Source: JAFGDI01 sp963662515
Lineage (GTDB): Bacteria > Planctomycetota > Phycisphaerae > Sedimentisphaerales > SM23-30
Assembly: GCA_963662515.1 (NCBI GenBank)
Contig: OY759675.1
Coordinates: 3,100,001-3,164,000, forward strand
Direction of reading: 5' to 3'
Length of the DNA stretch: 64,000 nucleotides
This document shows, one piece after another, positions 8,756-17,188 of the stretch (position 1 is the stretch's first letter; the number at the start of each line of letters is the position of its first letter). The notes under the pieces are model-generated. The model was given only the letters and a program-made list of their open reading frames with translations, did no database searches and had not been told where the DNA came from. The translations under genes and the position numbers were made by a program.

Positions 8756-9613
8756 TCAGCTTCTGGCATATTTATCAAAAGCCGTCATAAGCTGCTTAGT
8801 TATAGGACCTGGCTTTCCATCATTAACCAGATGAGCATCTATCTCAACAACAGGAATAACCTCAGCGGCAGTACCCGTAAGGAAGAACTCATCAGCTGTA
8901 TGCAGATCAAACTTAACCAGGTCTTTTTCAATAACTTCATAACCATTTTCCCTGGCAAGTTTAATAACCACCTTACGGGTAATTCCATCAAGCGAACCTG
9001 AAGAAACCGGCGGAGTGAATATAACCCCGTCTTTAACTATAAAGACATTATCACCGGTCGCTTCAGCTACATACCCCATGTGGTTATACATTATAGCCTC
9101 AAGCATGCCATGATCCAGAGCTTCGAGCTTGGCAAAAATATTGTTCAGATAGTTAAGGCTTTTTACCTGAGGCGGCAGGCTGAGCGGGTGATTTCTGACC
9201 GTATTAGCACTTACAACCTTTAACCCATTCTGGTACAACTCCTTTGGATAGAGCTGAATAGTAGAGGCAATTATAATTACCATCGGGGTCTTACAGCTCA
9301 AAGGATTGAGTCCCAGACTGCCAACACCACGGGTCACAATAGTACGAATATAACCATCAGTTATACCATTGGCTTCAACTGTCTTAATTGTAGCCTCTTT
9401 CAACTGCTCGCGGGTCATCGGAATATTCAGACGAATCGACTTAGCTGATACATAAAGGCGGTCAACATGAGCATCTATCTCAAATACCTTGCCATTATAT
9501 ACTCTTGTCCCCTCAAAGACACCATCTCCATAAAGCAGCCCATGGTCAAAAACAGAAACCACGGCATTTTCCTGGTCAACAAGCTTATCACCAAGCCAAA
9601 TCTTCAAACTCAT
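8756..9613 (-). CDS. ilvE: Branched-chain amino acid aminotransferase (class IV PLP)
   Basis: A cytosolic PLP enzyme for reversible transamination between valine, leucine or isoleucine and their 2-oxo acids. The 285-aa protein has the fold-IV landmarks: FDHGLLYGDGVFEG near the start, the segment QVKSLNYLNN with the presumed Schiff-base lysine at residue 151, GYVAEATGDNVF, and SGSLDGITRKVVI for phosphate binding. Length is a little shorter than E. coli IlvE (309 aa) but typical for this subgroup. D-amino-acid aminotransferase and aminodeoxychorismate lyase share the fold; the phosphate-binding LDGITR segment fits IlvE best. A terminator follows directly. Confidence 0.93.
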   Translation of the reverse strand: MSLKIWLGDKLVDQENAVVSVFDHGLLYGDGVFEGTRVYNGKVFEIDAHVDRLYVSAKSIRLNIPMTREQLKEATIKTVEANGITDGYIRTIVTRGVGSLGLNPLSCKTPMVIIIASTIQLYPKELYQNGLKVVSANTVRNHPLSLPPQVKSLNYLNNIFAKLEALDHGMLEAIMYNHMGYVAEATGDNVFIVKDGVIFTPPVSSGSLDGITRKVVIKLARENGYEVIEKDLVKFDLHTADEFFLTGTAAEVIPVVEIDAHLVNDGKPGPITKQLMTAFDKYARS

Positions 9614-9842
9614 CGGACGAATTCCTGTAATACGCTTTATATATTTAAAAACTTATTTAACAACAAGTTACAATAATCAATACAATCAAAAAACATTTTC
9701 AGGTCTATAAAAGACTGGTCAGACATTCTCTCTTATTTTCCAGATAAATTCCAGAAAAAAATATAAATAAATAGCGAAGCATGAAACACAACCATAAATA
9801 GCAAATGAACATAAGGCAGAACCTGACCTATGGCAACTATTT

Positions 9843-9885
9843 CAAAAAAAAAGACTCAGAGCCCTACAGCACTGAGTCTTTTTAT
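9843..9885 (-). terminator. Terminator after the PEP-CTERM gene
   Basis: A 9-bp stem, AAGACTCAG (9851-9859) with CTGAGTCTT (9872-9880), is flanked on the left by a long A-run that becomes a T-run on the minus strand. It lies about 40 nt after the stop of the 9922-10596 gene. A T-run on the right could allow it to work in both directions. Confidence 0.8.
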
Positions 9886-9921
9886 ATCATGAACTCTGTA
9901 TTATGCAATACAGGTTAATTT

Positions 9922-10596
9922 TTACTTGCGTCTTCTGAGAGCGGCCAGGCCGGCAGCACTCATCAAAGCTATAGTGGCAGGCTCAGGAACAACCATACCT
10001 GGAGAGCCGATAAGAGTAGGAACATTTGACTGATATGCACCCAATACACCTACACTGGCAAGATCAGTTGCTGATGCTTCCCAGCTATTGTTGCCATTTT
10101 TTATACCCCAGTCAGCAGAGCCGTTAGCTACAAATGTCGCCGGATTCTGGTCACCAACTACAACAGTAGCATGAAGAATATCACCAATATAAAGGTTTAC
10201 AGTGTCACCATCATTGCCAAGCCCTCTACCCTTGGAAACATAACCTATCTGTACTGAATTGACATTTTCACCCCAGACAGAGAGGAACTCATCCTTAATA
10301 GCGGTCTCATAATCATCATCGGCAATCAAAACAACCACAGCTTCGCCAACTTTGATAGTATCAATACCCTCAATAGCCTTTGGGGTCTTAGATGTATCTT
10401 TATCGACATAGAACAGGCCGTCAAAATCGGCCAGAGTTATATCAATGCTGGAATTGTTATAAATTTCGAACCAGTCAACAGTAGCATTTGAGCCAGGACC
10501 ACCAGTATAAACCTCGGTAATTCTCAGATCAACAGCAGCTGCACTTACGGCTGAGGCCAGAAAGCCCATAGCCAAAATAGAAAATAACTTTCTCAT
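9922..10596 (-). CDS. PEP-CTERM protein with lamin-tail-like domain
   Basis: A predicted exported protein, ~224 aa, sorted by an exosortase system. Start at 10596 is preferred because AGGGAG lies about 10 nt upstream and a signal peptide (MRKLFSILAMGFLASAVSA) begins there. The mature N-terminus, DLRITEVYTGGPG...DWFEIYN, has the opening pattern of a lamin-tail (LTD) domain. The end is a textbook PEP-CTERM tail: VPEPATIALMSAAGLAALRRRK would exceed the reporting limit if given whole, so note the VPEP motif, a short hydrophobic helix and the RRRK terminus. The processing exosortase is not in the window. Partner and ligand are unknown; an extracellular matrix or surface role is inferred from the sorting signal. 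Confidence 0.88.
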   Translation of the reverse strand: MRKLFSILAMGFLASAVSAAAVDLRITEVYTGGPGSNATVDWFEIYNNSSIDITLADFDGLFYVDKDTSKTPKAIEGIDTIKVGEAVVVLIADDDYETAIKDEFLSVWGENVNSVQIGYVSKGRGLGNDGDTVNLYIGDILHATVVVGDQNPATFVANGSADWGIKNGNNSWEASATDLASVGVLGAYQSNVPTLIGSPGMVVPEPATIALMSAAGLAALRRRK

Positions 10597-10935
10597 ATCA
10601 TTCACTCTCCCTAAAAAATTTACCAGTACCCCTGGGATTAACAGGATCTTTCTATCTACTACTTTGTAGCTTCTCACAGACTACATATATCATTATAGCA
10701 CATCAAATTGAAATACAAAAAAAAATCTGCTTAACTATTAAAGTTTTTTGCAATTAACTCCCCGTAAAACAAAATAAAACATAACTTATGATATAACATA
10801 GACTAAGAAAAAATAACTACTATATTACACTTATACTAATGGGCTTATTCTGTAAAAGTAAGCAAAATAGTTAAAATAGAAAAGGCAATAATCAGTGAAT
10901 ATATTTGAAAGAAATAAAATAAATATTGATTTTTT
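10597..10935. other. Intergenic, AT-rich, no gene seen
   Basis: This 339-bp gap lies upstream of the PEP-CTERM gene and downstream of cobO. It must contain the PEP-CTERM promoter and leader, whose ribosome-binding site is near 10607-10612. I see no convincing ORF, RNA gene or terminator hairpin for cobO. Confidence 0.6.
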
Positions 10936-11499
10936 TCAAAAATCTATGCCGGCACGAGCCTGAACACCTGACTTAAAGGGGTGCTTTATCTCATCGAACC
11001 TGGTTACCAGATCGGCAAGTTGAAAGATATCATCATCGGCACCACGACCAGTAAAAACCAATTCAGTATGCTCTGCCTTCTGTTTAATCAAAGCAGCAAT
11101 ATCAGAAACAGACACCAGTTTCATGCTATAGCACACCAGTATCTCATCGAGTATTATCAGGTCATAATCTCCTGATGCAAGCACCTGCCCCACCTTCAAG
11201 AGAGTCTCTCGTATCTTTTCCGATGCTAGTTCACGCTGGCATATATCATGAGACTTTGCCATATTCCAACAATAATCTGCCCTGACAAGAGTAAGGCGAG
11301 AGTTTATATAACCAGACATAGCCTGAGCCAGATTTGCCTCTCCGGTCTCAATATCGGCAGGCTTGAGGAACTGACAGACATAAACGCTGCCGCCTCTACC
11401 CAACATACGCCAGGTAAGCCCAAAGGCTGCGGTAGTCTTACCCTTGCCGTTGCCGGTATAAACCTGCACCAACCCCTTATTTAATACATTATTGGTCAT
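10936..11499 (-). CDS. cobO: Cob(I)yrinic acid a,c-diamide adenosyltransferase
   Basis: Adenosylates reduced corrinoids from ATP in coenzyme B12 synthesis or salvage, in the cytosol. The 187-aa protein is the usual length of the CobO/CobA/BtuR family. It has the P-loop GNGKGKTT (residues ~16-23) near its N-terminus, YDLIILDEI for the Walker-B-like strand, the conserved ELVFTGRGAD segment, and HPFKSGVQARAGIDF at the end. No other cobalamin genes are nearby and I could not find a B12-box upstream, so it may serve salvage of scavenged corrinoid. It is divergent from the prepilin-like gene. Confidence 0.94.
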   Translation of the reverse strand: MTNNVLNKGLVQVYTGNGKGKTTAAFGLTWRMLGRGGSVYVCQFLKPADIETGEANLAQAMSGYINSRLTLVRADYCWNMAKSHDICQRELASEKIRETLLKVGQVLASGDYDLIILDEILVCYSMKLVSVSDIAALIKQKAEHTELVFTGRGADDDIFQLADLVTRFDEIKHPFKSGVQARAGIDF

Positions 11500-11878
11500 A
11501 TCGATCTCATTGCAGCATATAAAAGTCTTAATTGTATATTTCTGGTCAACGGCCAGATAATAACCGAATCCAGCCTGTAGTTCAAGAGGTGACTGAAGTT
11601 ATAGGACGCCCACCCGGTCTGTATTTGAGTACTTTAACGATTGTATGATGTCTATGGCCTTTTACTGATGATGTTTTTTGTAAAAAAGTCAATAAGCATT
11701 TGCCGGAACCTTGATTCAAATTTTATGATTGCTTGTAGAGTAAAATAAAGTCACATCCTCAAGAGGATACATATCTGTTGTAACAGCATAGGAAAATGCT
11801 GTTTATGAGCAAGGTTCAGGGCAGACAAAGATTAGCCTGTAAACTGGACATTTATATGTATTTTTTTTGGAGCGATAT
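11500..11878. other. Divergent intergenic region with structured leader before the prepilin-like gene
   Basis: A 379-bp gap between cobO (-) and the prepilin-like gene (+). On the plus strand, at 11756-11850, two hairpins are visible: TCCTC-AA-GAGGA, and ACAGCAT/ATGCTGT around an AGGAAA loop, followed by a purine-rich AGCAAGG stretch. This could be a structured 5' leader. I could not match it firmly to a known riboswitch class. No tRNA or convincing ORF is seen. Confidence 0.4.
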
Positions 11879-12700
11879 ATGTTCAACTGTGCAAGACCTC
11901 ATCCGAGGGGATTTACGCTGATAGAACTACTGATAACAGTAGGAATAATTGTCTTTCTGGCCAGCATAATAACCCCGGCATTAACTATGGCCAGAGATGG
12001 TGCCAATAGTGCCATGTGCAGGTCGAGGCTCAATGAATGGGGTAAGGCATACGGTCAATATCTGCTGGAACGAAATGACAAATTCCACAAAGGAGACAGC
12101 GTATTGTCTAAAAGCTCTGACGACCTGTGGGTCAAAGCACTATCGCCATACATAAAAGACAAAAAGGTATTGTTCTGCCCCCAGGCAACACAAACCGAAA
12201 CAGAGGGTGGTCGCCTGCCCAATATGGCCTGGGAATTGAGTCAAGACCCATATTACAAGACATTACACGAAGAAGGTCTGGGCAAAGGCAGTTACTGTTT
12301 GAACTGGTGGGTGAATAACGCAGAGGGCAGCGGTAATGCCTCTGGCTATTACTGGCGCAGTTCACAGTCATCAGATGCAAAGAAAATACCTGTCCTGGCT
12401 GATGGTGGTGACTATACCGCAAGTGTATATAGCTCTGGCAAAAACTACAAACCAACTCCTGTAGCGATTGATGCCAATATGTCAGAAAGAACTTTCAAGT
12501 GCTATGACAATATAACCCGATTTTTAATGAACAGACACAGTGGTGAGATAAATGTTCTGTTCATGGACTGGTCAGTAAGAAGTACACCTCTGACAGAGTT
12601 ATGGGAGCTGAACTGGCACAAAGGCTATAAGCCGGTTAGTTATGAAAATGCAAGCTGGCAATGGCCAGGTTGGATTACCGGCGAGAGCGAACAAAACTAA
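11879..12700 (+). CDS. Prepilin-type (type II secretion pseudopilin-like) protein
   Basis: Start at 11879 (ATG) is chosen because GGAG lies about 8 nt upstream; a TTG 12 nt earlier is less likely. The protein, 273 aa, opens with a short basic leader and the prepilin peptidase site RGFTLIELLITVG, where cleavage after Gly and methylation of Phe are expected, followed by a ~20-residue hydrophobic helix. The C-terminal part has NRHSGEINVLFMDWSVR, a variant of the H-x9-DG region found in the many secreted prepilin-like proteins of planctomycetes and Lentisphaerae. The body has no catalytic motif that I recognise. Such proteins occur in many copies per genome; function is largely unknown. It is monocistronic with a terminator downstream. 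Confidence 0.88.
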   Translation: MFNCARPHPRGFTLIELLITVGIIVFLASIITPALTMARDGANSAMCRSRLNEWGKAYGQYLLERNDKFHKGDSVLSKSSDDLWVKALSPYIKDKKVLFCPQATQTETEGGRLPNMAWELSQDPYYKTLHEEGLGKGSYCLNWWVNNAEGSGNASGYYWRSSQSSDAKKIPVLADGGDYTASVYSSGKNYKPTPVAIDANMSERTFKCYDNITRFLMNRHSGEINVLFMDWSVRSTPLTELWELNWHKGYKPVSYENASWQWPGWITGESEQN

Positions 12701-12754
12701 AAACATCGTAGTCAATTCACATCACAACCTGACAGATAATCAAAATAACACTTG

Positions 12755-12786
12755 GCCTGCACCAGAATAATGGTTCAGGCTTTTTT
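12755..12786 (+). terminator. Terminator after the prepilin-like gene
   Basis: The stem GCCTGxACC...GGTxCAGGC (12755-12780) has one mismatch and is followed by six T. Confidence 0.8.
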
Positions 12787-13061
12787 CATACCTCTATGCA
12801 AATAAAACTTCCCAACGACCTCATTCGGTACGACCATACGGCATTGACCAAAACTAACATCATAATCAGATTTACGATTATCAGATTCACATAAATTATA
12901 ATTTTATTACACAAAAATCACAGACCCTGCAAAATTGCAATAAAAATCCCAGAAAGGCAATATATGTCCTAGTTAAGATTCTTGTGGTTCTGGATTCTTA
13001 AGTATAGAATTACAGAATAAGTTTTAATTTCTAAATAGTAATTGTTTTCTGGAGGTATTTT
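12787..13061. other. Leader/promoter region of the GH31 gene
   Basis: The gap from the prepilin-like stop to the GH31 start is 361 bp. After the terminator, the remaining AT-rich 275 bp hold no ORF. A TATAGA near 13003-13008 is a possible -10 element and a strong GGAGG ribosome-binding site sits at 13051-13055. I see nothing else. Confidence 0.45.
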
Positions 13062-15524
13062 GTGACAAGAGTTATAAGCTTTTTATTAACATTAGTACTC
13101 GTTGCAGTAGTAAACGCAGCCCAGGACGGATCGTTGACCGATTATGCAAGCCATGAAGGTGGTGCAATATCTGGTTATACTTTTACCACCAAAACAGGTG
13201 AAAGACTTAGGGTCTCACCATCAGGAGATCACATTATCCGTGTGCAGGCGGTTCGTGCAGATGAAGACTTCCTGCCTGACAACTACTATGAAATGGTAGC
13301 AAATCATGAAATGGGCGGCAAGCTCACACTTTCAGAAACAGCGGAAGAGTTCACTCTTTCAACCTCTGCCACTGACGGCGTGGAGCTTATAGTCAGCAAA
13401 TCGCCCATGAGACTTACATTCGTGCAGAAACAGGGCCAAAAGACTCTTATGACCGAAAAAGAGGGAATAACCTGGTCTGGTACTCGTTGCGATGTAAAGC
13501 TGGCCGTTTCAGATGATCACTTTTTTGGAGCAGGCCACCCGGAGTATGCCAGATTGAACAAGCTGGACCTGACCGGCACAGAGGTAAAGAGAAATTATGG
13601 CCATCAGGCCCCTCTGGTAGTGCCCTTCTTTATTTCTCATAAGGGCTATGGTATATTCCTGAATACCAACTTCGAGAATCGTTTCCGTTTTGGCGTTGAG
13701 AATGAATACACATTTGGCTTTGATGACAAAGGCTTTGGCGGGAGAATGGACTACTATTTCATTCTCGGCCCTAAGGTAGCTGACATACTCGAGAGATATA
13801 CCCAGTTGACCGGTAAGCCTCGCCTGCCTCAGAAATCGATATTTGGCCTGCACTTATCAGACAAAGGTTCGCCGAATAACTCAGATGAACAATGGTGGAT
13901 GAATACCATATCAACACACAGGGCTGCTGGCTATCCAATAGACCATATAGTGAATGATAATCGCTGGCGGGCAGGAACAGGTGCCTGGGCTGGTTCTCGT
14001 TTTGAATGGGCAAAAGAAGAAGGTCGTTACCCTGACCCGGCTCGCTGGGCGCGTTGGGTAGAGCAAAATGGCCTGACAATGACCCTGGACCTGAACAGAA
14101 ATATCAGTGCCAGTTGCTGGGGTTGGGATCCATCGTTTAACATACCTAATGCTGAATGTGCAAAATACAATCAATCAGTACCAGACTTTTCATCAGAGAA
14201 GGTTCGTAACTGGGTATGGGAGCTGTTTTGGGTTAAGTCTATTGATCCAACCTTAAAGTATCCGGGCGACAGCTTCTGGATGGATGAGCCAGATGACCTG
14301 CAATGCATACCAGATGAAACCATAACTGCTGACGGCAAGCGTTGGGCAGAAAATAAAAACAGATATTTCTTCGACATTGCCAAGGCAGTAGTGAAAGAAG
14401 GCTGGGATAATGAAAATAATAATGAACCGGCAGGTATAGGTCCGGTAAAGCGTCCTTTCGTCTGGGTACGAGGCATGTCAGCCGGCGGCCAGCGTTATGC
14501 GACAGCCTGGACGGGTGATATCAATTGTGATTATTTATCAATGGCTCAGCATGTTCGTTCGATGCAGGCTTCAGGATTGTCTGCCCTGCCCTACTTTAAC
14601 CATGATGCCGGTGGCTTCCATAACCCCGGCCCTGATGATAAGTTATATCGTCAGTGGTCTATGGCATTTGGAAGTTTCAGTCCTATCTGGCGTCCGCATG
14701 GCCCAGGAAGGGATCGCTGGCCGCTAAACCGCCCGGCAGAATGTCAGAAAGATGCTATGTACTATGCGCACCTTCGCTATGAGATGATGCCGTACATTTA
14801 CACTATGGCCTGGCAGGCCCATGCAACCGGCATGCCCATGGCCAGAGCCATGATGATCGACTATCAGGATGAGCCTCAGGCCTGGAGCAGCGACCTGCAA
14901 TATATGTGGGGAGAATCACTACTGATAGCACCAAATTGCTCAGAGAACAGCAATCAGGTAAGTGTATGGCTTCCCGGAGGTAACGACTGGTATGATTTCC
15001 ATAATGGCACAAAATACACTGGCGGCCAGACAATAGAATATCCCGCAGAAACCGGCGTATTGCCGATATTTGTAAAGGTTGGTGCTATAATTGCCAAAGC
15101 TCCTTATGTGACCAGCACCTTCTGGATACCGGCAGATAAGAGAACCCTGGACATTTACGCCGGAGCCGATGGCAGTTATGACCTCTATGACGATGATGGC
15201 ATAACTGAATATTTCCGGACAAAATCTGAGTTTGCTATAACCAATATCAGCTATGAAGACAAGAGTAAGACCGTTAAAATAGCGGCCGCAAAGGGCCAAT
15301 ACCCTGACATGCCAAAGACTCGTCAATATTGCATAAATATATACAACATTGAAAGTTCTGTGCCAATGTCAGTAAATAATGCTCGTTTAAGTGAATACAA
15401 GAGCGAACAGGAGGCTCTGAACGCCGGACGCGGCTTTGTTTATTTCCCTGAGGAAAAACGATTATTTATCGTTACTCAGCCGATATCAATGAAAGTTGAT
15501 ACTGTAGTAAGTATAGCGGACTAA
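13062..15524 (+). CDS. Glycoside hydrolase family 31 (alpha-glucosidase/alpha-xylosidase-like)
   Basis: A retaining alpha-glycosidase predicted to act outside the cytoplasm: an N-terminal signal peptide (FLLTLVLVAVVNAA) follows the GTG start, which is set by GGAGG 6 nt upstream. Of 820 aa, residues ~40-230 are the N-terminal beta-sandwich and ~255-680 the (beta/alpha)8 barrel. The nucleophile is expected to be Asp408 in FWMDEPDD and the acid/base Asp486 in TAWTGD. C-terminal beta domains include GADGSYDLYDDDG (~700). The substrate (glucosyl, xylosyl, galactosyl or sulfoquinovosyl) cannot be read reliably. It lies just before a sulfatase, separated by a terminator, and faces the GH78 locus, so a role in depolymerising a complex polysaccharide is likely. 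Confidence 0.92.
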   Translation: MTRVISFLLTLVLVAVVNAAQDGSLTDYASHEGGAISGYTFTTKTGERLRVSPSGDHIIRVQAVRADEDFLPDNYYEMVANHEMGGKLTLSETAEEFTLSTSATDGVELIVSKSPMRLTFVQKQGQKTLMTEKEGITWSGTRCDVKLAVSDDHFFGAGHPEYARLNKLDLTGTEVKRNYGHQAPLVVPFFISHKGYGIFLNTNFENRFRFGVENEYTFGFDDKGFGGRMDYYFILGPKVADILERYTQLTGKPRLPQKSIFGLHLSDKGSPNNSDEQWWMNTISTHRAAGYPIDHIVNDNRWRAGTGAWAGSRFEWAKEEGRYPDPARWARWVEQNGLTMTLDLNRNISASCWGWDPSFNIPNAECAKYNQSVPDFSSEKVRNWVWELFWVKSIDPTLKYPGDSFWMDEPDDLQCIPDETITADGKRWAENKNRYFFDIAKAVVKEGWDNENNNEPAGIGPVKRPFVWVRGMSAGGQRYATAWTGDINCDYLSMAQHVRSMQASGLSALPYFNHDAGGFHNPGPDDKLYRQWSMAFGSFSPIWRPHGPGRDRWPLNRPAECQKDAMYYAHLRYEMMPYIYTMAWQAHATGMPMARAMMIDYQDEPQAWSSDLQYMWGESLLIAPNCSENSNQVSVWLPGGNDWYDFHNGTKYTGGQTIEYPAETGVLPIFVKVGAIIAKAPYVTSTFWIPADKRTLDIYAGADGSYDLYDDDGITEYFRTKSEFAITNISYEDKSKTVKIAAAKGQYPDMPKTRQYCINIYNIESSVPMSVNNARLSEYKSEQEALNAGRGFVYFPEEKRLFIVTQPISMKVDTVVSIAD

Positions 15525-15579
15525 CACTCACAAGCAATAATAATCAAGTTTTCCTTAACAGGAACCGGATTCTCCTTTA

Positions 15580-15608
15580 GCCCGCAGTCATTATGCTGCG
15601 GGCTTTTT
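15580..15608 (+). terminator. Terminator after the GH31 gene
   Basis: A perfect 8-bp stem, GCCCGCAG/CTGCGGGC (15580-15603), with an 8-nt loop is followed by TTTTT. Confidence 0.9.
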
Positions 15609-15698
15609 CATGCTTGAACAGTATCAATTTTCCAGATTATAATAATGTTTTCGGATCAAATATCATATTATTCATTTTACAAACGAAAGGTGTTAAGA

Positions 15699-17120
15699 AT
15701 GGGAAAAAGAATAAACACTGAGTCAGATGTATTCAATCTGGCCATGCTCTTCCGAAAGAATATAATTTTAGTGGCATCACTATTTATCTCAACCACCCTC
15801 TGGGCAGCCGAAAACAATCAACCCCGGCCAAACATTCTGGTGGTTTTAGGTGATGATGCGACATTCAGCGACCTGTCGCTCTATGGGGGTACCAATGTTC
15901 GCACCCCTCGTCTGGAGAAATTTGCATCGGAAGGCAAAGTTTTCAATCGGGCGTATCTGTGTATGTCAATGTGCCAGCCCTGCCGGACTGAGCTTTATAC
16001 CGGTTTATATCCTATGCGAACAGGAACATGCTGGAATCACTGCAAAACAAACCCAGACATCAAAAGCGTTTGCCACCATCTGGGAGAACTTGGCTACCGG
16101 GTTGGCCTGGCAGGCAAAAATCATGTAGTCCCCAAAGAAGTGTTCCCCTTCGATGATGTTCCGGGATTTGAAGATAATTGCGTAGCCGCTACTGCCGATT
16201 ATAACTGTGATGGCATTAGCAATTACATGACAGCAGATAAAGATCAGCCATTCTTTTTAGTAGTTGGACTGACGACCCCTCATGTAGTATGGACTGTTGG
16301 TGATGCCAGTCATTTCAAGCCCAAAGACCTGAAATTGCCGGATAATTTTGTAGATACTCCCGAAACCCGGCGCGACTATGCCGCATATCTGGCAGAGATA
16401 GAGTATATGGATACGCAGCTTGGAGACATACTTGACACTCTGGAAAAGACCGGCCAGTCAGAAAATACAATAGTAATATTTTCTTCAGAACAAGGAGCTC
16501 AATTTCCAGGTTGCAAATGGACAAATTATGAAACCGGAGTACACACCGGCATGGCGGTAAGATGGCCCGGCCATATAACGGCACAAAGCCGAACTGAGGC
16601 CATTGTTCAATATGCTGATGTACTGCCAACATTGATAGATCTGGCAGGCGGAGAAGTTAAGCCGGGCGTATTTGATGGCAGCAGCTTTGCTGATGTACTT
16701 TTGGACAAGAAACAGGAACATCGCCAGTATGCCTATGCCATGCATAACAATATGAATGAAGGTTCGCCCTACCCTATCCGCTCGGTACGAGATAATCAAT
16801 ACCGTTATATTCGCAATCTCATGCCGGAAAGAATGCACATTCAGAAATATGTTATGGGAGTGAACCATACCCACTATTGGCGTACCTGGCTCTTTGCTGC
16901 CGGCCAGAGAGAAGATGCCTACAGAATAGTAAGCAGATATATGTCTCGCCCGGCAGAAGAACTATACAATACCGAAGCTGACCCGTTTGAGTTAAACAAT
17001 CTTGCTACAGACCCACAATACAGTCAAATAAAAGAGAAACTATCAGAAGAACTGGATAAGTGGATGAAAGAGCAAAATGATCCTGGCGCGGCATTAGACG
17101 CTAATTTTAAGAAGAGCTAA
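15699..17120 (+). CDS. Type I sulfatase (formylglycine-dependent), exported
   Basis: Hydrolyses sulfate esters, probably on carbohydrates. Start at 15699 is preferred because AGGTG lies about 7 nt upstream; an upstream ATG at 15645 has no good site. A cytoplasmic stretch and a hydrophobic signal (NIILVASLFISTTLWAA) indicate export. The metal-binding LGDDATFSD opens the catalytic domain. The modification signature CQPCRTELYTG carries the cysteine (residue 92) that becomes formylglycine; a C replaces the more usual S at the fourth position, which is permitted. Family length is normal (473 aa). A maturase (anaerobic sulfatase-maturating enzyme or FGE) is not in the window. It fits the adjacent glycan-degradation genes. 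Confidence 0.92.
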   Translation: MGKRINTESDVFNLAMLFRKNIILVASLFISTTLWAAENNQPRPNILVVLGDDATFSDLSLYGGTNVRTPRLEKFASEGKVFNRAYLCMSMCQPCRTELYTGLYPMRTGTCWNHCKTNPDIKSVCHHLGELGYRVGLAGKNHVVPKEVFPFDDVPGFEDNCVAATADYNCDGISNYMTADKDQPFFLVVGLTTPHVVWTVGDASHFKPKDLKLPDNFVDTPETRRDYAAYLAEIEYMDTQLGDILDTLEKTGQSENTIVIFSSEQGAQFPGCKWTNYETGVHTGMAVRWPGHITAQSRTEAIVQYADVLPTLIDLAGGEVKPGVFDGSSFADVLLDKKQEHRQYAYAMHNNMNEGSPYPIRSVRDNQYRYIRNLMPERMHIQKYVMGVNHTHYWRTWLFAAGQREDAYRIVSRYMSRPAEELYNTEADPFELNNLATDPQYSQIKEKLSEELDKWMKEQNDPGAALDANFKKS

Positions 17121-17136
17121 AAAAAAACAGATAATA

Positions 17137-17182
17137 AACAGGCTTATCATATACTAATGAGTTATAGATAAGCCTGTTTTAG
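17137..17182. terminator. Bidirectional terminator between sulfatase and rhamnosidase genes
   Basis: A perfect 12-bp stem, AACAGGCTTATC (17137-17148) with GATAAGCCTGTT (17167-17178), has T-rich sequence on the right and A-rich sequence on the left. It lies between convergent genes. Confidence 0.85.
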
Positions 17183-17188
17183 TTTAAA

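Noticed and set aside
11548..11650. Short plus-strand frame of ~38 codons ending near 11650
   Set aside because: It has no ribosome-binding site or recognisable motif; it is probably chance, though a gene remnant cannot be excluded.
10936..11700. Cobalamin riboswitch upstream of cobO
   Set aside because: I looked for the B12-box and GCCACTG-type core in the minus-strand leader and did not find them.
13509..14476. Minus-strand ORFs opposite the GH31 gene
   Set aside because: Shadows of the catalytic barrel coding region; no start signals and no family match.
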